The translations under genes and the position numbers were made by a program. From Euryodendron excelsum (Eukaryota > Streptophyta > Magnoliopsida > Ericales > Pentaphylacaceae), in contig CM065396.1 in assembly GCA_033060915.1 (NCBI GenBank), forward strand, positions 5,645,001 through 5,709,000: DNA of 64,000 nt, written 5' to 3'. A model generated the notes under the pieces. It did no database searches. It was given only the letters and a program-made list of their open reading frames with translations, and was not told the origin of the DNA. Shown here piece after piece: positions 46,709-58,492 of this stretch. Within the stretch, counting starts at the first letter, position 1. Each line of letters begins with the position of its first letter.

Positions 46709-48420
46709 TTAGCAGTTCTAAAAAGAAGAATAAGGCTGGTCACCCTAACTCCTTTTGGGCGAGGCATGGCTAAGGATATTTTATGAATTTCGTGTATATA
46801 TTTTTGTTTATGGATTTTGAGGCATGGGAATGTGCGTGGTCTAAATGACCAAATTAGACGGAGATGTTAGAAGATTTATAGCTAGGAGAAAATAAAGTTT
46901 CTAGCACTTTCAGATACCAAAGTTAAACAAGTAAATGCAGTAACAATTTTTGGTCTATTTGTCACGATACAGATGCAGATGATTATGCATGTTATGGTTG
47001 TGCTGGGATCCTAGTGAGTACAGTGTGATGTCCAGATGCAGATGATCAATGGATACATTGTCAGGTAAGTACAATTGATTGTAAAGGCAGGTTTTTTTTG
47101 CTACTTTTGTGTATGTCAAGAATGACTACTCTGATAGAACAATTTTGTGGAATAAGCTAGAAAGTTTGGCTGGTAACATTGGCGATGATCCGTGGATTAT
47201 CCCATGGGATTTTAAGGCTATAAGACTCCCTCATGAAAGGATTTTGGAGGACAGAAGAGTTGGCCAAGGTATATGGAGGACCTTAATGGGTGCTTTTATT
47301 ACATAGAGATGCAAGAGCTTGAAAACCTAAATCTTCAATGAGCTTAGCATTTTCCTAAGTCTATTTTTGCAACTTAGAGTGTAGAATCCGGTTGTGTTGC
47401 TGGTGTTTTTGGGACTTGTATTCCCTTGTTTCCTCATACGTTCTTATTATCTTTCCAAGAGTTGTATAGTTTCCAAGTTGGTGCCTCTAGCCTGTTATTT
47501 GGTCTTTTCTTTTAATACCCTCTTATGTCCAAAAACTATAATATGGTCACCAGTTTACATGGACAAATAAAAGACAGGAGAATGGGTACATTGTTTCCAA
47601 GATTGATAGAGCAGTGGTAAACTACCAATGGGAAAAAAAATTCATGTCTGTTGTAGAATTCGGGGCTAAGTTAACATCTGACCACTCTCCAATTGTTATT
47701 CATATGGGTAAAGAGGCGAAAAGGCAAAATCATCATTTAATTTTTTGATTGCTAGGCTGAAAATGAAGAGTTTTTACCTATGGTTCAAAAAGTATGGAAT
47801 GATAAATATGAAGGTAACCCATTGTTTAAGGTGTGCCAAAATTTAAAGAAATTGAAAGGGGAACTGAAAGGTCTGAGCAAGAAACAATTTAGTGATATAT
47901 CAACAAGGGTGGCAGCTGCTGGTGTAGAGTACCACCTTGCCAAAATTGTCTGGATCGTGATCCTAAAAGTGTCCAACTGAGGAAGCAAGAGAAGGAACTG
48001 TGTAAGAAATATGTTGACCTATGTCAAGCATAAGAGAGTATGTATAAATAGAAATCCAGGGAACAATGGCTGAATTTAGGGGATCAAAATACTAGTTTCT
48101 TCTTTAAAGCCATGAATAAAAAAAAAATCAGGAATAGGGTTGCATCAATTACATTGGATGATGGTAAGCTCAAATTGAGAAACCTTTATGAAAATATGCC
48201 TGGCACACCCCACAACAAGGAATTGGAAAAAAAGGAATTATATTACAAGATAGCTGGATGTGGATCAACAAGAATTGCTACTAGCTGAAATTACAGAGGA
48301 AGAAATTGAAGATGTTTTCTAGTCTTTAAAAGCCAATAAAGCTCCAGGCCCTAATGGATACTCAGCAAGTTTCTACAAAAGCAATTGGGATGTGGTGAGA
48401 ATGCTGGGCATGAGTGTGAA
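46709..48420 (+). pseudogene. LINE-b remnant: ORF1 end, endonuclease, RT start
   Basis: A diverged, older LINE. A basic ORF1 end (SSSKKKNKAG) at 46712, then WNVRGLNDQI-like endonuclease start near 46825, a degraded core at 47109-47306 (the metal-binding GDFNAI reads WDFKAI), TNKRQENGYIVSKIDRAV-like sequence near 47560, and SDHSPIVI-like sequence near 47680. A linker (47780-47980) leads to RT start ITEEEIEDVF and KANKAPGPNGYSASFYKS (48290-48390). Many stops and frameshifts. Distinct from LINE-a. Confidence 0.7.
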
Positions 48421-48690
48421 GGAAAGTAGTTAAAGGACTTAGCTGATTAGGTTGGTTAGCTGGAGATTCAACAAACAATTGAACACCATTGAATTTTTCA
48501 GGGGGAGCATGCTAAGAGGATGTCTCAGGTTGAGATGGCATGGAGCTTGATGTTGTGGGGATATGATTCCATTAGCCCAATTTTCACATTTTGATGAACA
48601 CAATCCTTTTGATAGTTCTGTTTTTTAACTGCCTCATAAGCTACATAAGCCTACTCCTTCTCATCAAAAGACTGAGATGCCCACTACATC
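48421..48690. other. Unassigned segment within LINE-b
   Basis: About 270 bp with no match to the LINE RT expected here. It ends in CCACTACATC, which is duplicated after the following LINE-a fragment. It may be an older insertion or rearranged LINE-b. Confidence 0.35.
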
Positions 48691-49855
48691 TTTGGCTAAG
48701 GTTCCTTGGGATTGCTCTTGGACTTGAAGGAAAATTTTGTGCAAAGAGATCTCATTAGGCCTTTGATCAAGTATAAAATTGGGGAAGGCTCACAGGTTTC
48801 CCTTTGGTATGATAATTGGCTGCCAATGGGGCCTATACATCAAAGAATGGGGGATAGGGTGATCTATGATTCTGGGTTAGGTAAAGAAGCAAAAGTTAGC
48901 ACTATTATTAGAGACAACCAGTGGCATTGGCCTAGGGCAAATTCCATAGAGTTGATGGAGCTCAAGAGGTGTATGTCATGTATTCCACTTCCTAATAGTT
49001 CTTGTACTAATCAAGCCATGTGGATTCTAGAAAAAAAAATCACCAATTTTCAGTTAGATCAGCCTGGCAAAGTATTAGAAGTCATAGTCCTCAAGTGGAG
49101 TGGGCTGAAGTTGCTTAGTTTAAGAAGGCTATTCCTAGATATAGCTTCATCTTTTGGCTTGCTATTCGAGAAAGATTAGCCACCCAAGACAAACTTGCTG
49201 CCTATGGTATGTTAAATGACATGTGTTGTGTGTTTTGTAGAGATAAAATTGAAGACCATAACCATCTCTTCTTCCAGTATTCAATCACCAACAGATTATG
49301 GGTGCAGCTGCTAGCAAAATGTAAGGCCCAATGCTTGAGTAATGAGTGGCAAGGGATTGTATCTTGGGCTTGTACCTTGAAGGGGAAGGCATTGAAGAAT
49401 ATTCTTTGCAAGTTAATGCTCTCCACCACTGTTTATTTCCTTTGGAGAGAAAGGAATGAGAGATTGATGGCTAACAAGTGTAGGGACATGAAGGCAGTGC
49501 TCAATGATATAGTCTTTCAAGTTCATAGTAGGATGGCTAGCTTGAGAGGCTTTCATGGAACGGCATCAAATAGGGACCTCCAACAAATATGGCGGATTCC
49601 CAATGATATTTTCAAGAACTAAGAGCAACCATTCTTTGCTATTTGTTTAGTTCTTATAGTTGTTGAGCTAAGTTAGCTTCTTTGTGTACTTTTCTTAGCT
49701 AGTGCTAGTTAGGTTCTTTAGTTTGTTTGGATGGTTATCTTTCTTGATAATCATTATCCTTTGGCCTGGGGTATGCCCCTTGTATTTGTACTTGATCTTT
49801 CGATCTTTTTTGTCTATAGATATTCTTTCTTGCTTAGCAAAAAAAAAAAAAAAGG
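48691..49855 (+). mobile_element. LINE-a copy a8 (3' fragment) inside LINE-b
   Basis: Begins in the ORF2 linker (TTGGCTAAGGTTCC) and ends with 3' UTR and A-tail. Target duplication CCACTACATC at 48681-48690 and 49856-49865. Readable frames: 48706-49179 and zf-RVT at 49209-49622. Frame-shifting A-run (A8) at 49030 and TAG near 49117. Confidence 0.9.
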
Positions 49856-49865
49856 CCACTACATC

Positions 49866-50310
49866 AAGTTGAATTTGATCAGACTTATTAAATCCTTTTT
49901 TAGATATAGGAAATTATTGAAGGAAGCAAACACAATGGCCATTACTCTAATTCTAAAAGTAGCAAACTTACAAATGACAAGTGATTATCGCCCCATTTCA
50001 TGCTGTAATACTTTATGTAAGTGCATTTTGAAGATTATTGTTAACAGGATTAAAAGTGTGTCACCTGATCTTATTGATGTGTCACAATCAGTTTTGGTTC
50101 ATGAAAGAAGGATACCATACAATATTTTCCTCTCTTAGGAATTATTGAGAGACTATCACAAGAAGTTAGCAATGTGCTATGAAGGTGGACCTTATGATGG
50201 CCTATGAAAATGTCAAATGGAGGTACCATATGGATGTAATGAGTTTTATGAATTTTCCAAGGAAGGTGATGAATTGGGTTGAGGAGTGCATATCTTCTCC
50301 ATTTCTTTAA
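49866..50310 (+). pseudogene. LINE-b RT continuation
   Basis: RT fingers and palm start: MAITLILKVANLQMTSDYRP then ISCCNTLCKCILKIIVNRIK, VKVDLMMAYENVKW-like sequence (near 50185) and a truncated thumb. One TAG near 50136. It ends where a minus-strand LINE-c begins. Confidence 0.75.
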
Positions 50311-51200
50311 TAAGTTAGATGATATATTAAAAATAAAAAAAATAATGGAGTACAAGCTACAAGGGGCATATCCCAGCACAAACATACAAAGGATGGGAAT
50401 CATCTATAGAGCATAGATGAGAACCATCCTATGGCAAGAAGCCATCAATAATAACAAAAGAGCTGGACAAGCCCCATCAACAATGAAAACAAAGTAGCAT
50501 GACAAATAGCCTAAAACAAAGATGTACATGAGAAAGCAAGACCCACAGACATGACAACAACTTCACGAACCATCAAGGCAGCCAAAGTCGATTAAAGAAG
50601 CCTCGCCACATCTCTGTATGAATCATCAAAAAATCTTTTGTTCCTTTTAGTCCATATCACATAGACTGCTGCAGCAAGGCACAGATGACACATGAATTAT
50701 TTCAAGACCTTTCCTTTGAAATGAACCACTACCCAACCACGCACCTGCAATTAATCCCACATAAATTAAGGAGAGATACCCAATTTCTATTGGGTAAAAG
50801 AGCACTAAAAAAACAAATGAATATTGTTCTTTGATTGCAAGCCATAACAGGAAGATATGCAAAGAGATCCTTTTGGAAACGAAACCATATGTCTTCAATT
50901 AACAACATCCACATGAACTCTAATCACATGCCAAGCTGAATGAACACTAAACCTCCCCATCTGATCTAGCAACCAAACAATATCATCCTCTCAATTTTAG
51001 GCAGAGGGAAATGATCTGCAACATGCCAACACCATAAATCCCCATCAATAATTTGACAAACAGTAGCATTGCGCCCCATTCTTGAATGATGTATGACCCT
51101 ATCTCCCATATGAAATTGGAATGGAACTTGCCTGATTCCATTTTTGCTGATATATAGTAGTCCTGTGAAATTTGCTTTATGTAGCATTTTGGTTTGCCTT
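50311..51200 (-). pseudogene. LINE-c 3' region (zf-RVT), minus strand
   Basis: Minus strand: linker (GIRQVPFQFHMGDRVIHHS, 50966-51187), zf-RVT start (RISLHIFLLWLAIKEQ, 50647-50898) and a 3' UTR containing GGATATGCCCCTTGTAG (50356-50374). It aligns in order with LINE-a ORF2 but is strongly diverged. Many frameshifts. Confidence 0.65.
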
Positions 51201-51410
51201 CCATTGTGCCGTATCTTTGTAACCTTGCTGGTTAGGTCTAGTATGTCTCAAGTGTTTTGGAGCCAAGTCATGTTTCTTTCTCTTTGGTAGTTGGTCCGCT
51301 TCTCTTTTAGGAGATGGTTCCCAACCATGTTGTCTTCCTAGGGTATGCCCCTTGTACTGTATATATGTTTCTTTTTGTTTTAATACAAGCTCATTTGCCC
51401 AAAGAAAAAT
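51201..51410 (+). mobile_element. LINE 3' end fragment, plus strand
   Basis: Contains GGGTATGCCCCTTGTACTG (51341-51359) followed by a T-rich tail ending in a short A-rich stretch, the layout of a LINE 3' UTR of a family other than LINE-a. Confidence 0.5.
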
Positions 51411-52090
51411 CTCTCATACAGGGATAAACTTCCAGAATCCTTTGATCAGGAGGTAGAATGCAAGGGAGTTGCCGGAATATTTGTTGAGTACAATTGGGTT
51501 CTAAAGATTTTTTAAGTTTGTCAAGAATTTGGGCATGTGAGCAATTAATTGCAAAAAGGTGATTAAGCAAGAATGGCAAGTTAAAAAGGATATGAAAGTA
51601 GAGACTGCAGATGAAGAGGGATGGACAGAAGTCAAGCGCAAAGGGAAGGAGATAACTGTTGTTGGTAGTAGTCTAGATAAAACCAATGAATCTCCAAGTT
51701 TAGGTGGTCCCAACGGCGCTGGTCAATCAGAAGAGATGCTTATTATGCAACTTTCAACTATTCCGAGAGCAAAACCTACCATTCCAAGTGGTGCTTGTAA
51801 GATGATCAATTAGTAGCAAAGATACCTGCCACTCCTATGTCCAACCTATTGCTGAGGTTATAACACTTAATAAATTTCAACAAATATACTAGTGCGGGTG
51901 TCTAGTCAGATATGATAGCAACTCCTGATGCAATCCACTAAGAGATAAGGTGGTGGCAGTTGATAGTTGATAAGAAGAAACTTAAGAATAAGAAGAGGGA
52001 TGACAAGAAAGGAAGGCAAAACTCAGCAAGTGGCTTTAAGAAAAGTTCTCTCTCCTCACATAAATAATGAATTTTACATGCTGGAATATG
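51411..52090 (+). pseudogene. LINE-d ORF1 C-terminal part and ORF2 start
   Basis: Reads DKLPESFDQEVECKG, then a degraded CCHC knuckle (VCQEFGH near 51525), EEGWTEVKRKGKEITVV (51610-51660) and the Ser/Pro linker (51559-51813). A basic end (KKLKNKKRDDKKGRQ-like, near 51975) follows. ORF2 begins ATGAATTTTACATGCTGG at 52069 and is cut after a few codons by LINE-a a9. It is related to, but clearly diverged from, LINE-a ORF1. Confidence 0.75.
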
Positions 52091-53197
52091 AGATCTCATT
52101 AGGCCTTTGATCAAGTACAAAATTGGGGAAGGCTCACAGGTTTCCCTTTGGTATGATAATTGGCTGCCAATGGGGCCTATACATCAAAGAATTGGGGATA
52201 GGGTGATCTATGATTCTGGGCTAGGTAAAGAAGCAAAAGTTAGCACTATTATTAAAGACAACCAGTGGCATTGGCCTAGGGCAAATTCCATAGAGTTGAT
52301 GGAGCTCAAGAGGTGTATGTCATGTATTCCACTTCCTAATAGTTCTTGTATTGATCAAGCCATGTGGATTCTAGAAAAAAAATCACCAATTTTCAGTTAG
52401 ATCAGCTTGGCAAAGTATTAGAAGTCATAGTCCTCAAGTGGAGTGGGCTGAAGTTGCTTGGTTTAAGAAGGCTATTTCTAGATATAGCTTCATCCTTTGG
52501 CTTGCTATTCGAGAAAGATTAGCCACCCAAGCCAAACTTGCTGCCTATGGTATGTTAAATGACATGTGTTGTGTGTTTTGTAGAGATAAAATTGAAGACC
52601 ACAACCATCTCTTCTTCCAGTGTTCAATCACCAACAAATTATGGGTGTAGCTGCTAGCAAAATGTGAGGCCCAATGCTTGAGTAATGAGTGGCAAGGGAT
52701 TGTATCTTGGGCTTGTACCTTGAAGGGGAAGGCTTTGAAGAATATTCTTTGCAATTTAATGCTCTCCACCACTGTTTATTTCCTTTGGAGAGAAAGAAAT
52801 GGGAGATTAATGGCTAACAAGTGTAGGGACATGAAAGCAGTGCTCAATGATATAGTCTTTCAAGTTCGTAGTAGGATGGCTAGCTTGAGAGGCTTGCATG
52901 GTACGGCACCAAATAGGGACCTCCAACAAATATGGCGGATTCCCAATGATATTTTCAAGAACTAAGAGTAACCATTCTTTGCTATTTGTTTAGTTCTTAT
53001 AGTTGTTGAGCTAAGTTAGCTTCTTTGTGTACTTTTCTTAGCTAGTGCTAGTTGGGTTTTTTAGTTTGTTTGGATGGTTATCTTTCTTGATTATCATTAT
53101 CCTTTGGCCTGGGGTATGCCCCTTGTATCTGTACTTGATCTTTCGATCTTTTTTTGCCTATAGATATTCTTTCTTGCTTAGCAAAAAAAAAAAAAAA
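52091..53197 (+). mobile_element. LINE-a copy a9 (3' fragment) inside LINE-d
   Basis: Begins GAGATCTCATTAGGCC in the ORF2 linker and ends with 3' UTR and A-tail. Readable frames 52107-52400, 52438-52650 and 52678-52965 (zf-RVT), with a CAG-to-TAG stop near 52648 and an A-run frameshift near 52377. Host ORF2 continues directly at 53198, but no clear target duplication is seen. Confidence 0.88.
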
Positions 53198-55150
53198 GGG
53201 TCTAAATGAAAAAGATAAAAGATTTTGTTAAATAACATAACATATGTTGTTTTGGTTTTTTTGGAAACAAGAGTTTGTACTGTTAACAAAGATATATTGT
53301 GCAGAGGATTGATGAATGACCGGGAGTATACCTACAATTATAATGCTAATGTCTCAGAGAGAATTTGGATTGGATGGAATCCTAGTTTTGTGAAGCTGGA
53401 TGTTGTTAGCATGATTGATCAGATTGTCCATTGGAAGGTTTTGCTACTAGATAAGAAGATGCATTGCTATGTCTCTTTTATGTATGGTTTGAATAAAGTT
53501 CTTCTCAGAAGATAGCTTTGAAGAAATATAGAGCATTATACCAGTTAGGTTTGCAATGAACCATGGCTGGTTCTAGGGGATTTTAATGCTATCAAGTACC
53601 CTTTGAGAGGCAGGGTGGTAGCACAGACTGACCTAGGTTCATGAATGATTTCAATGAATGCTTGATTGAAACAGAGTTAGACGATCTAAAGTATGGGGCT
53701 TTTCAGTTTACTTGGAATTAATGGATGTAAGAAGAGCTATATTCTGAGGAAAATTGATAGGACTTTAGTGAATACATGCTGGAATACTAATTTCAGATTC
53801 TCTACTACTGATTTTCTTCCTTAAGTAGTTTTAGATCATAGTCCTATAATTGTAAGGCTGGAAATGGATATTAAAGGGAGTTCAAAGCCCTTTAAATTGT
53901 TCAATTTTTGGGCATATTTTGAGGAGTTCTTATCCATAGTGCAGCAAGCTTGGAATACTGAGAACAATGGGCACCCCATGTATTGAGTTGGCAAGAAATT
54001 GAAGCTTGTAAAGTCTACTTTAAAAGTGTTGAACAGAAAGAAATTCAACAATATCTCTCTTAGAACAAGCGAAGCTAGAGAGGAGTTGTTGACAATCCAA
54101 AGGTTGATAGAAGCAAAAGGTGGGGATCCAAGTATGTTAGACAAAGAAAAGGAATGTATATCCAAGCTAACTTATCTAAACAAACAAGAAGAGACCTTTA
54201 TAAGCAAAAGAGTATAATTTAGTGGCTAAATGAAGGGGATCAAAATACTAACTTTTTCTTTAACTCAATAAGGAATAGAGCTAATAGACAAAAAAATTTC
54301 TACTATTCAGAAGGATGATGGGACAATAGTCGAAGATATTAAGCAAGTAAAGCATGAGTTCCTAAATTACTTTCAACAATTGTTAGGGCAAGCAGTGCTC
54401 AGTGTAGTATCCTGAAAACCAGTGCTTAAGAGGTATTTCACTAAAGTTGTTCCTGATGAAGAGGTAGCTACTATGGGAAGAGATATCACTGAAGATGAGA
54501 TTAAGCAGGTCTTCTTTAGCTTGAATTCTAATAAGGCTCCTAGGCCAAATGGATTTAATGGTAATTTCTTCAATAAAGCTTAGTTTCTAATTGGAGATGT
54601 GATTACTGCTGTCAAGTCTTTGAGTCTGGCTCTTCATTGAAGGAGGTTAATGTTACAATTATTGCATTAATTCCAAAGGCTCCAAATCCTACAAAGCTGA
54701 AGGATTATATCGACCCATCTCGTGTTAAATACTTTGTATAAATGTGTAACCAAACTGATTGCTGACATAATCAAATGTGTCTTTCCTTAGGTTATTGATG
54801 AAACTCAATTAGCCTTTATCTAGGGTAGGAAAATCAATGATAACATTCTTTAGCTCAAGATCTTATGAGGGGATATCATAAAAATAGTAAGATAGACAAA
54901 TGTGCAGTTAAAGTGGATTGGTGAAAGCATGTGACCTAGTCAGACAGGACTTTGTATGGGATGTTTTGGAGTTGATGGGGTTTCCTAGTAGGATGAACAA
55001 CTGGATAAAGGTGTGTATCTCAACTGCTATGTTTTCTATAAGCATGAATAGTGACTCAGAAGGTTTTTTTTTTTTACTTGAGTTAAAGGTTTGAGACAGG
55101 GAGACCCTTTGGCTCCATATCTTTCCATGATATTCACAAGGCAGGTCTAT
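53198..55150 (+). pseudogene. LINE-d ORF2, heavily decayed
   Basis: Endonuclease 53225-53840 (FLETRVCTVNKD, WIGWNPSFVKLDVVSM; GDFNAI-like at about 53577; SDHSPI reads as LDHSPI near 53830), linker 53999-54217, RT from about 54490 (EDEIKQVFFSLNSNKAP, AQD LMRGYHKNS-like, GLRQGDPLAPYLF near 55090-55120). It ends before the RT active site. Stops and frameshifts are frequent throughout. Confidence 0.75.
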
Positions 55151-56112
55151 AACGCAGACAATATCACCACCAAATATTAAGAAACTTAGAGAGGGTCTTC
55201 AAAATGTGATGGTAATCCTTTAAGGCAAACGAGGATCCATAATAAAGAGAGGGAAATATAGCTGAGGTGGAAGGCACTAATGAAAACAACAAAGAACTTG
55301 AGACAACTATTGAGAAAAAAGAGATGGAAGCCCTCATTTTAGGTGCATCAGCTAGAAGGATATCACAGCTTAAATTTGAGTTGGATTTTGCGTGGACTGA
55401 AAAGGAGGGTTTGAAACGAGAACTGGTGAAGGTTTCAACACTTTTGAAAGCAAGTGAATCTCGACAAGCATCTTCAATGTCTCCATTTAAAGTAGTAAAT
55501 GGAAGCAAAAAATCTAATGGGATGAGTAACAAGAGTTATGAATCCTTGAGGGTAGAATACCATACTCCTTTGGCTAGTCGTGGTGGTCAATGAGGAAGCA
55601 CTAAAGGTGGTGCTGGCAGAAGGGGTTGCAATCCATCTTCGGCGAGTGGTAGATCATCCAAAAGTTAGCCTGATAGAGTGGAAGAAGATGAAGATAATGG
55701 GTTGATCACTGGTACAGCTGCCATGACAACAAAGGGGATCTGATTGTTCATGGGTAGGATGGCATTTGTTCTGATTTGAAGGGAATCGGTGATGGTAACA
55801 ATACCCCTAACTTTGGGAGGAGTATTAGTGATGTGCCTTTGCAAGGGGAGTGGTCTGGGGGAAGTTATCTCTTAGTTATGCTACTAGTTCACCAAGCACA
55901 CCATGTGCTTGATGAAATGACAACATGAGATTTCAAGCCCTAGAGTGGGCGGTAGCAAATGGCACCTTAGTCAAATGGTTCTTGAGCTCAGGTTCTTAAG
56001 ATTAAGCAAACCCTGAACATCAAACTGGAGCTTGAATTTTTTGAACCTAGTAAGGAAGAAGGCAAAATTAAAGTTTGTCCTTCACCGGAGATTCCTAGAG
56101 AGAGAAGCTCTT
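55151..56112 (+). pseudogene. LINE-d-like ORF1 N-terminal part
   Basis: The frame 55267-55593 has LGASARRISQLKFELDFAWT, which parallels the ARRISELNSDLELL coiled-coil of LINE-a ORF1, and ends RVEYHTPLASRGG, parallel to FNTPIASFGGP. Degraded linker follows to the LTR-A at 56113. It is the start of another LINE copy, not a continuation of the ORF2 before it. Confidence 0.6.
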
Positions 56113-56915
56113 TGATGCGAACCTCAAACCAATTCACATTAAGACCCAACAATAATATTGGAATACTTGCCCAAAGAAGTTAAAAGTTAGATTTTGAGAG
56201 AAACCCCAACCCAACACTTATATAACTGAAATGTGAACCGAAGGTATAGAGTAACTAACCCCGACCCAATGATTATATGGAATCACGAACCGAAGGCATA
56301 AAATTTGAACGTTGGAAGGATGAATCCTTTATAAGTTCACAAGCTCTTTGAAGAACCAATAGAAGAAAGAATACACGTGTTTTTTTTTTTATCTCAATCC
56401 AATGTCCCCTTCATTACAAAGAGTGCATGCTATTTATAAAACATGGTTGAGAAAAAAGGACTACCAATTAACTCCTAATTGATGGGCAATCAGCCAATCA
56501 ATTAGCTAAGTCAAAAAAATACTCAAAAGACTACAAATCATCCCAATCAATTTAGCCAATTCAAATGATTACTCAAAAGACAACAAATCTATCCTTAATT
56601 GATGGCAATCAACCAATCAATTAGCCAAGTCAAAAGATTACACAAAAGACTACAAATCAACCCCTAATCGATGGCAATCAACCAATCAATTAGCCAAGTC
56701 AAAAAAGTATTAATCAGCCCCATCAATAGCTTGAATTAGATTTGTTATGGCTTCATCTTCTTTTGGACCATGCTTGGAATGCCCCATTTTAGAATCAGCC
56801 CAAATCTCATAAATCAGCCCATTAATTGCTTCTTTGATCTTCCTGGATCTTGATCTCGTAATAGGCCCGATTGGAACATGTAATGGATCCTTTAGGTGTT
56901 TATTGATTCTCATCA
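56113..56915 (-). mobile_element. LTR-A of CRM-like element A4
   Basis: 803 bp on the minus strand, TGATGAGAATCAATAAACACC to GGTTCGCATCA. It is about 88 bp longer than the other LTR-A copies, mainly from an additional U3 repeat unit (56475-56700 holds four units against three). It carries the Pol-tail frame (PIGPITRSRSRKIKE) and TATA box. With the pol fragment at 63633-64000 it probably forms the 3' end of one element split by LINE-a a10. Confidence 0.85.
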
Positions 56916-58303
56916 TTTTTTTTTTTTTGCTAAGTAAGAAAGAATATATAGACAACAAAAAGATCGAAAGATCAAGTACAAATACAAGGGGCATACCCTA
57001 GGCCAAAGGATGAGGATAATCAAGAAAGATAACCACCAAACAAACAAAAGAACCCAGCGAGCATTAACTAAGAAAAGTGCACAACACAAGTTAACATAGC
57101 TTAAGAACTATAAGAGGTAAACAAATAGCAAAAATAGCTGCTCTTAGTTCTGGAAAATATCATCGGGAATTCGCCATATCTGCTGGAGATCCTTATGTGG
57201 TGCCGTTCCATGAAAGCCTCTCAAACTATCCTATTACGAACTTGAAAGACTATATCATTGAGCACTATCTTCATATCCCTACACTTATTAGCCATTAATC
57301 TATCATTCGTTTCTCCGCAAAGGATATAAACAGTGGTGGATAGCATTAACTTGCATAGAATATTCTTCAAGCCTTCCCCTTCAAGGTACAAGCCCAAGAT
57401 ACAATCCCTTGCCACTCATTACTCAAGCATTGGGCCTTACATTTTGCTAGCAGCTGCACCCACAATCTGTTGGTGATCGAACACTAGAAGAAGAGATGGT
57501 TGTGGTCTTCAATTTTATCTTCACAAAACACACAACACATGTCATTTAACATACCATAGGCAGCAAGTTTGTCTTGGGTGGCTAATCTTTCTCGAATAGC
57601 AAGCCAAAGGATGAAGCTATATCTAGGAATAGCCTTCTTAAACCAACCAACTTCTGCCCACTCCACTGGAGGACTATGGTTTCTAATACTTTGCCAAGCT
57701 TATCTAACTGAAAATTGGTAATTTTTTTCTGGAATCTATATAGCTTGATCACTACAAGAGCTATTAGGATGCGGAATACATGACATACACCTCTCAACTT
57801 CCATCAACTCTATGGAATTTGCCATAGGCTAATGCCACTGGTTGTCTCTAATAATAGTGCTGACTTTTGCTTCTTTGCCTAGCCCAGAATCATAGATCAC
57901 TCTATCCCCCATTCTTTGATGTATAGGCCCCATTGGCAGCCAGTTATCATACCAAAGGGAAACCTGTGAGCGTTCCCCAATTTTGTACTTGATCAAAGAC
58001 CTTATGATATCTCTTAGGTTCAGAATTTTCCTCCAAGTCCAAGTGCAATTCCAAGGAACCTTAGCCACCCAGAATTGACTTCTAACTAGAAAGTTTGCTC
58101 TGACCCACTTCACCCAACAAGAGGTTGTAGAAGATTGCCAAAACAACCAGATGTATCTAGCTATATTAGCTTGGTTCCAATCCACCAACTTCTTTATGCC
58201 TAGACCACCTTCATCATTTGGTTTAGTAACCTCTTCCCAATTAACCATAGCTCCAGTAATCTTTAAATCAGGCCGTTTCCAAAGAAAAGCTCTGAAGCAT
58301 TGA

Positions 58304-58492
58304 AGGTCATGGGATCGATTCTTGGGGCCACCCGCCCAAGGCATAAGCCTTGCGTCTTAAACAGACCACGTAGTTAGCGGGGTATTGCGTGGGCCCGGGG
58401 TGGTTTACAGGTCGACTACACTGGGGGTTGACCCTGGCGATAAACCGGGCGGGTTCCCCTTGTCAGCAAAAAAAAAAATAAAAAATAAAAAA
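58304..58492 (+). mobile_element. SINE-2 copy 2b, no target duplication
   Basis: Matches 23354-23552. Plus orientation, starting AGGTCATGGGATCGATTC and ending CCTTGTCAGC with an A-rich tail (to about 58492). Compared with LINE-a a6, nine host bases (TCAATTTTC) are missing at the insertion site and no repeat flanks it. Confidence 0.8.
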
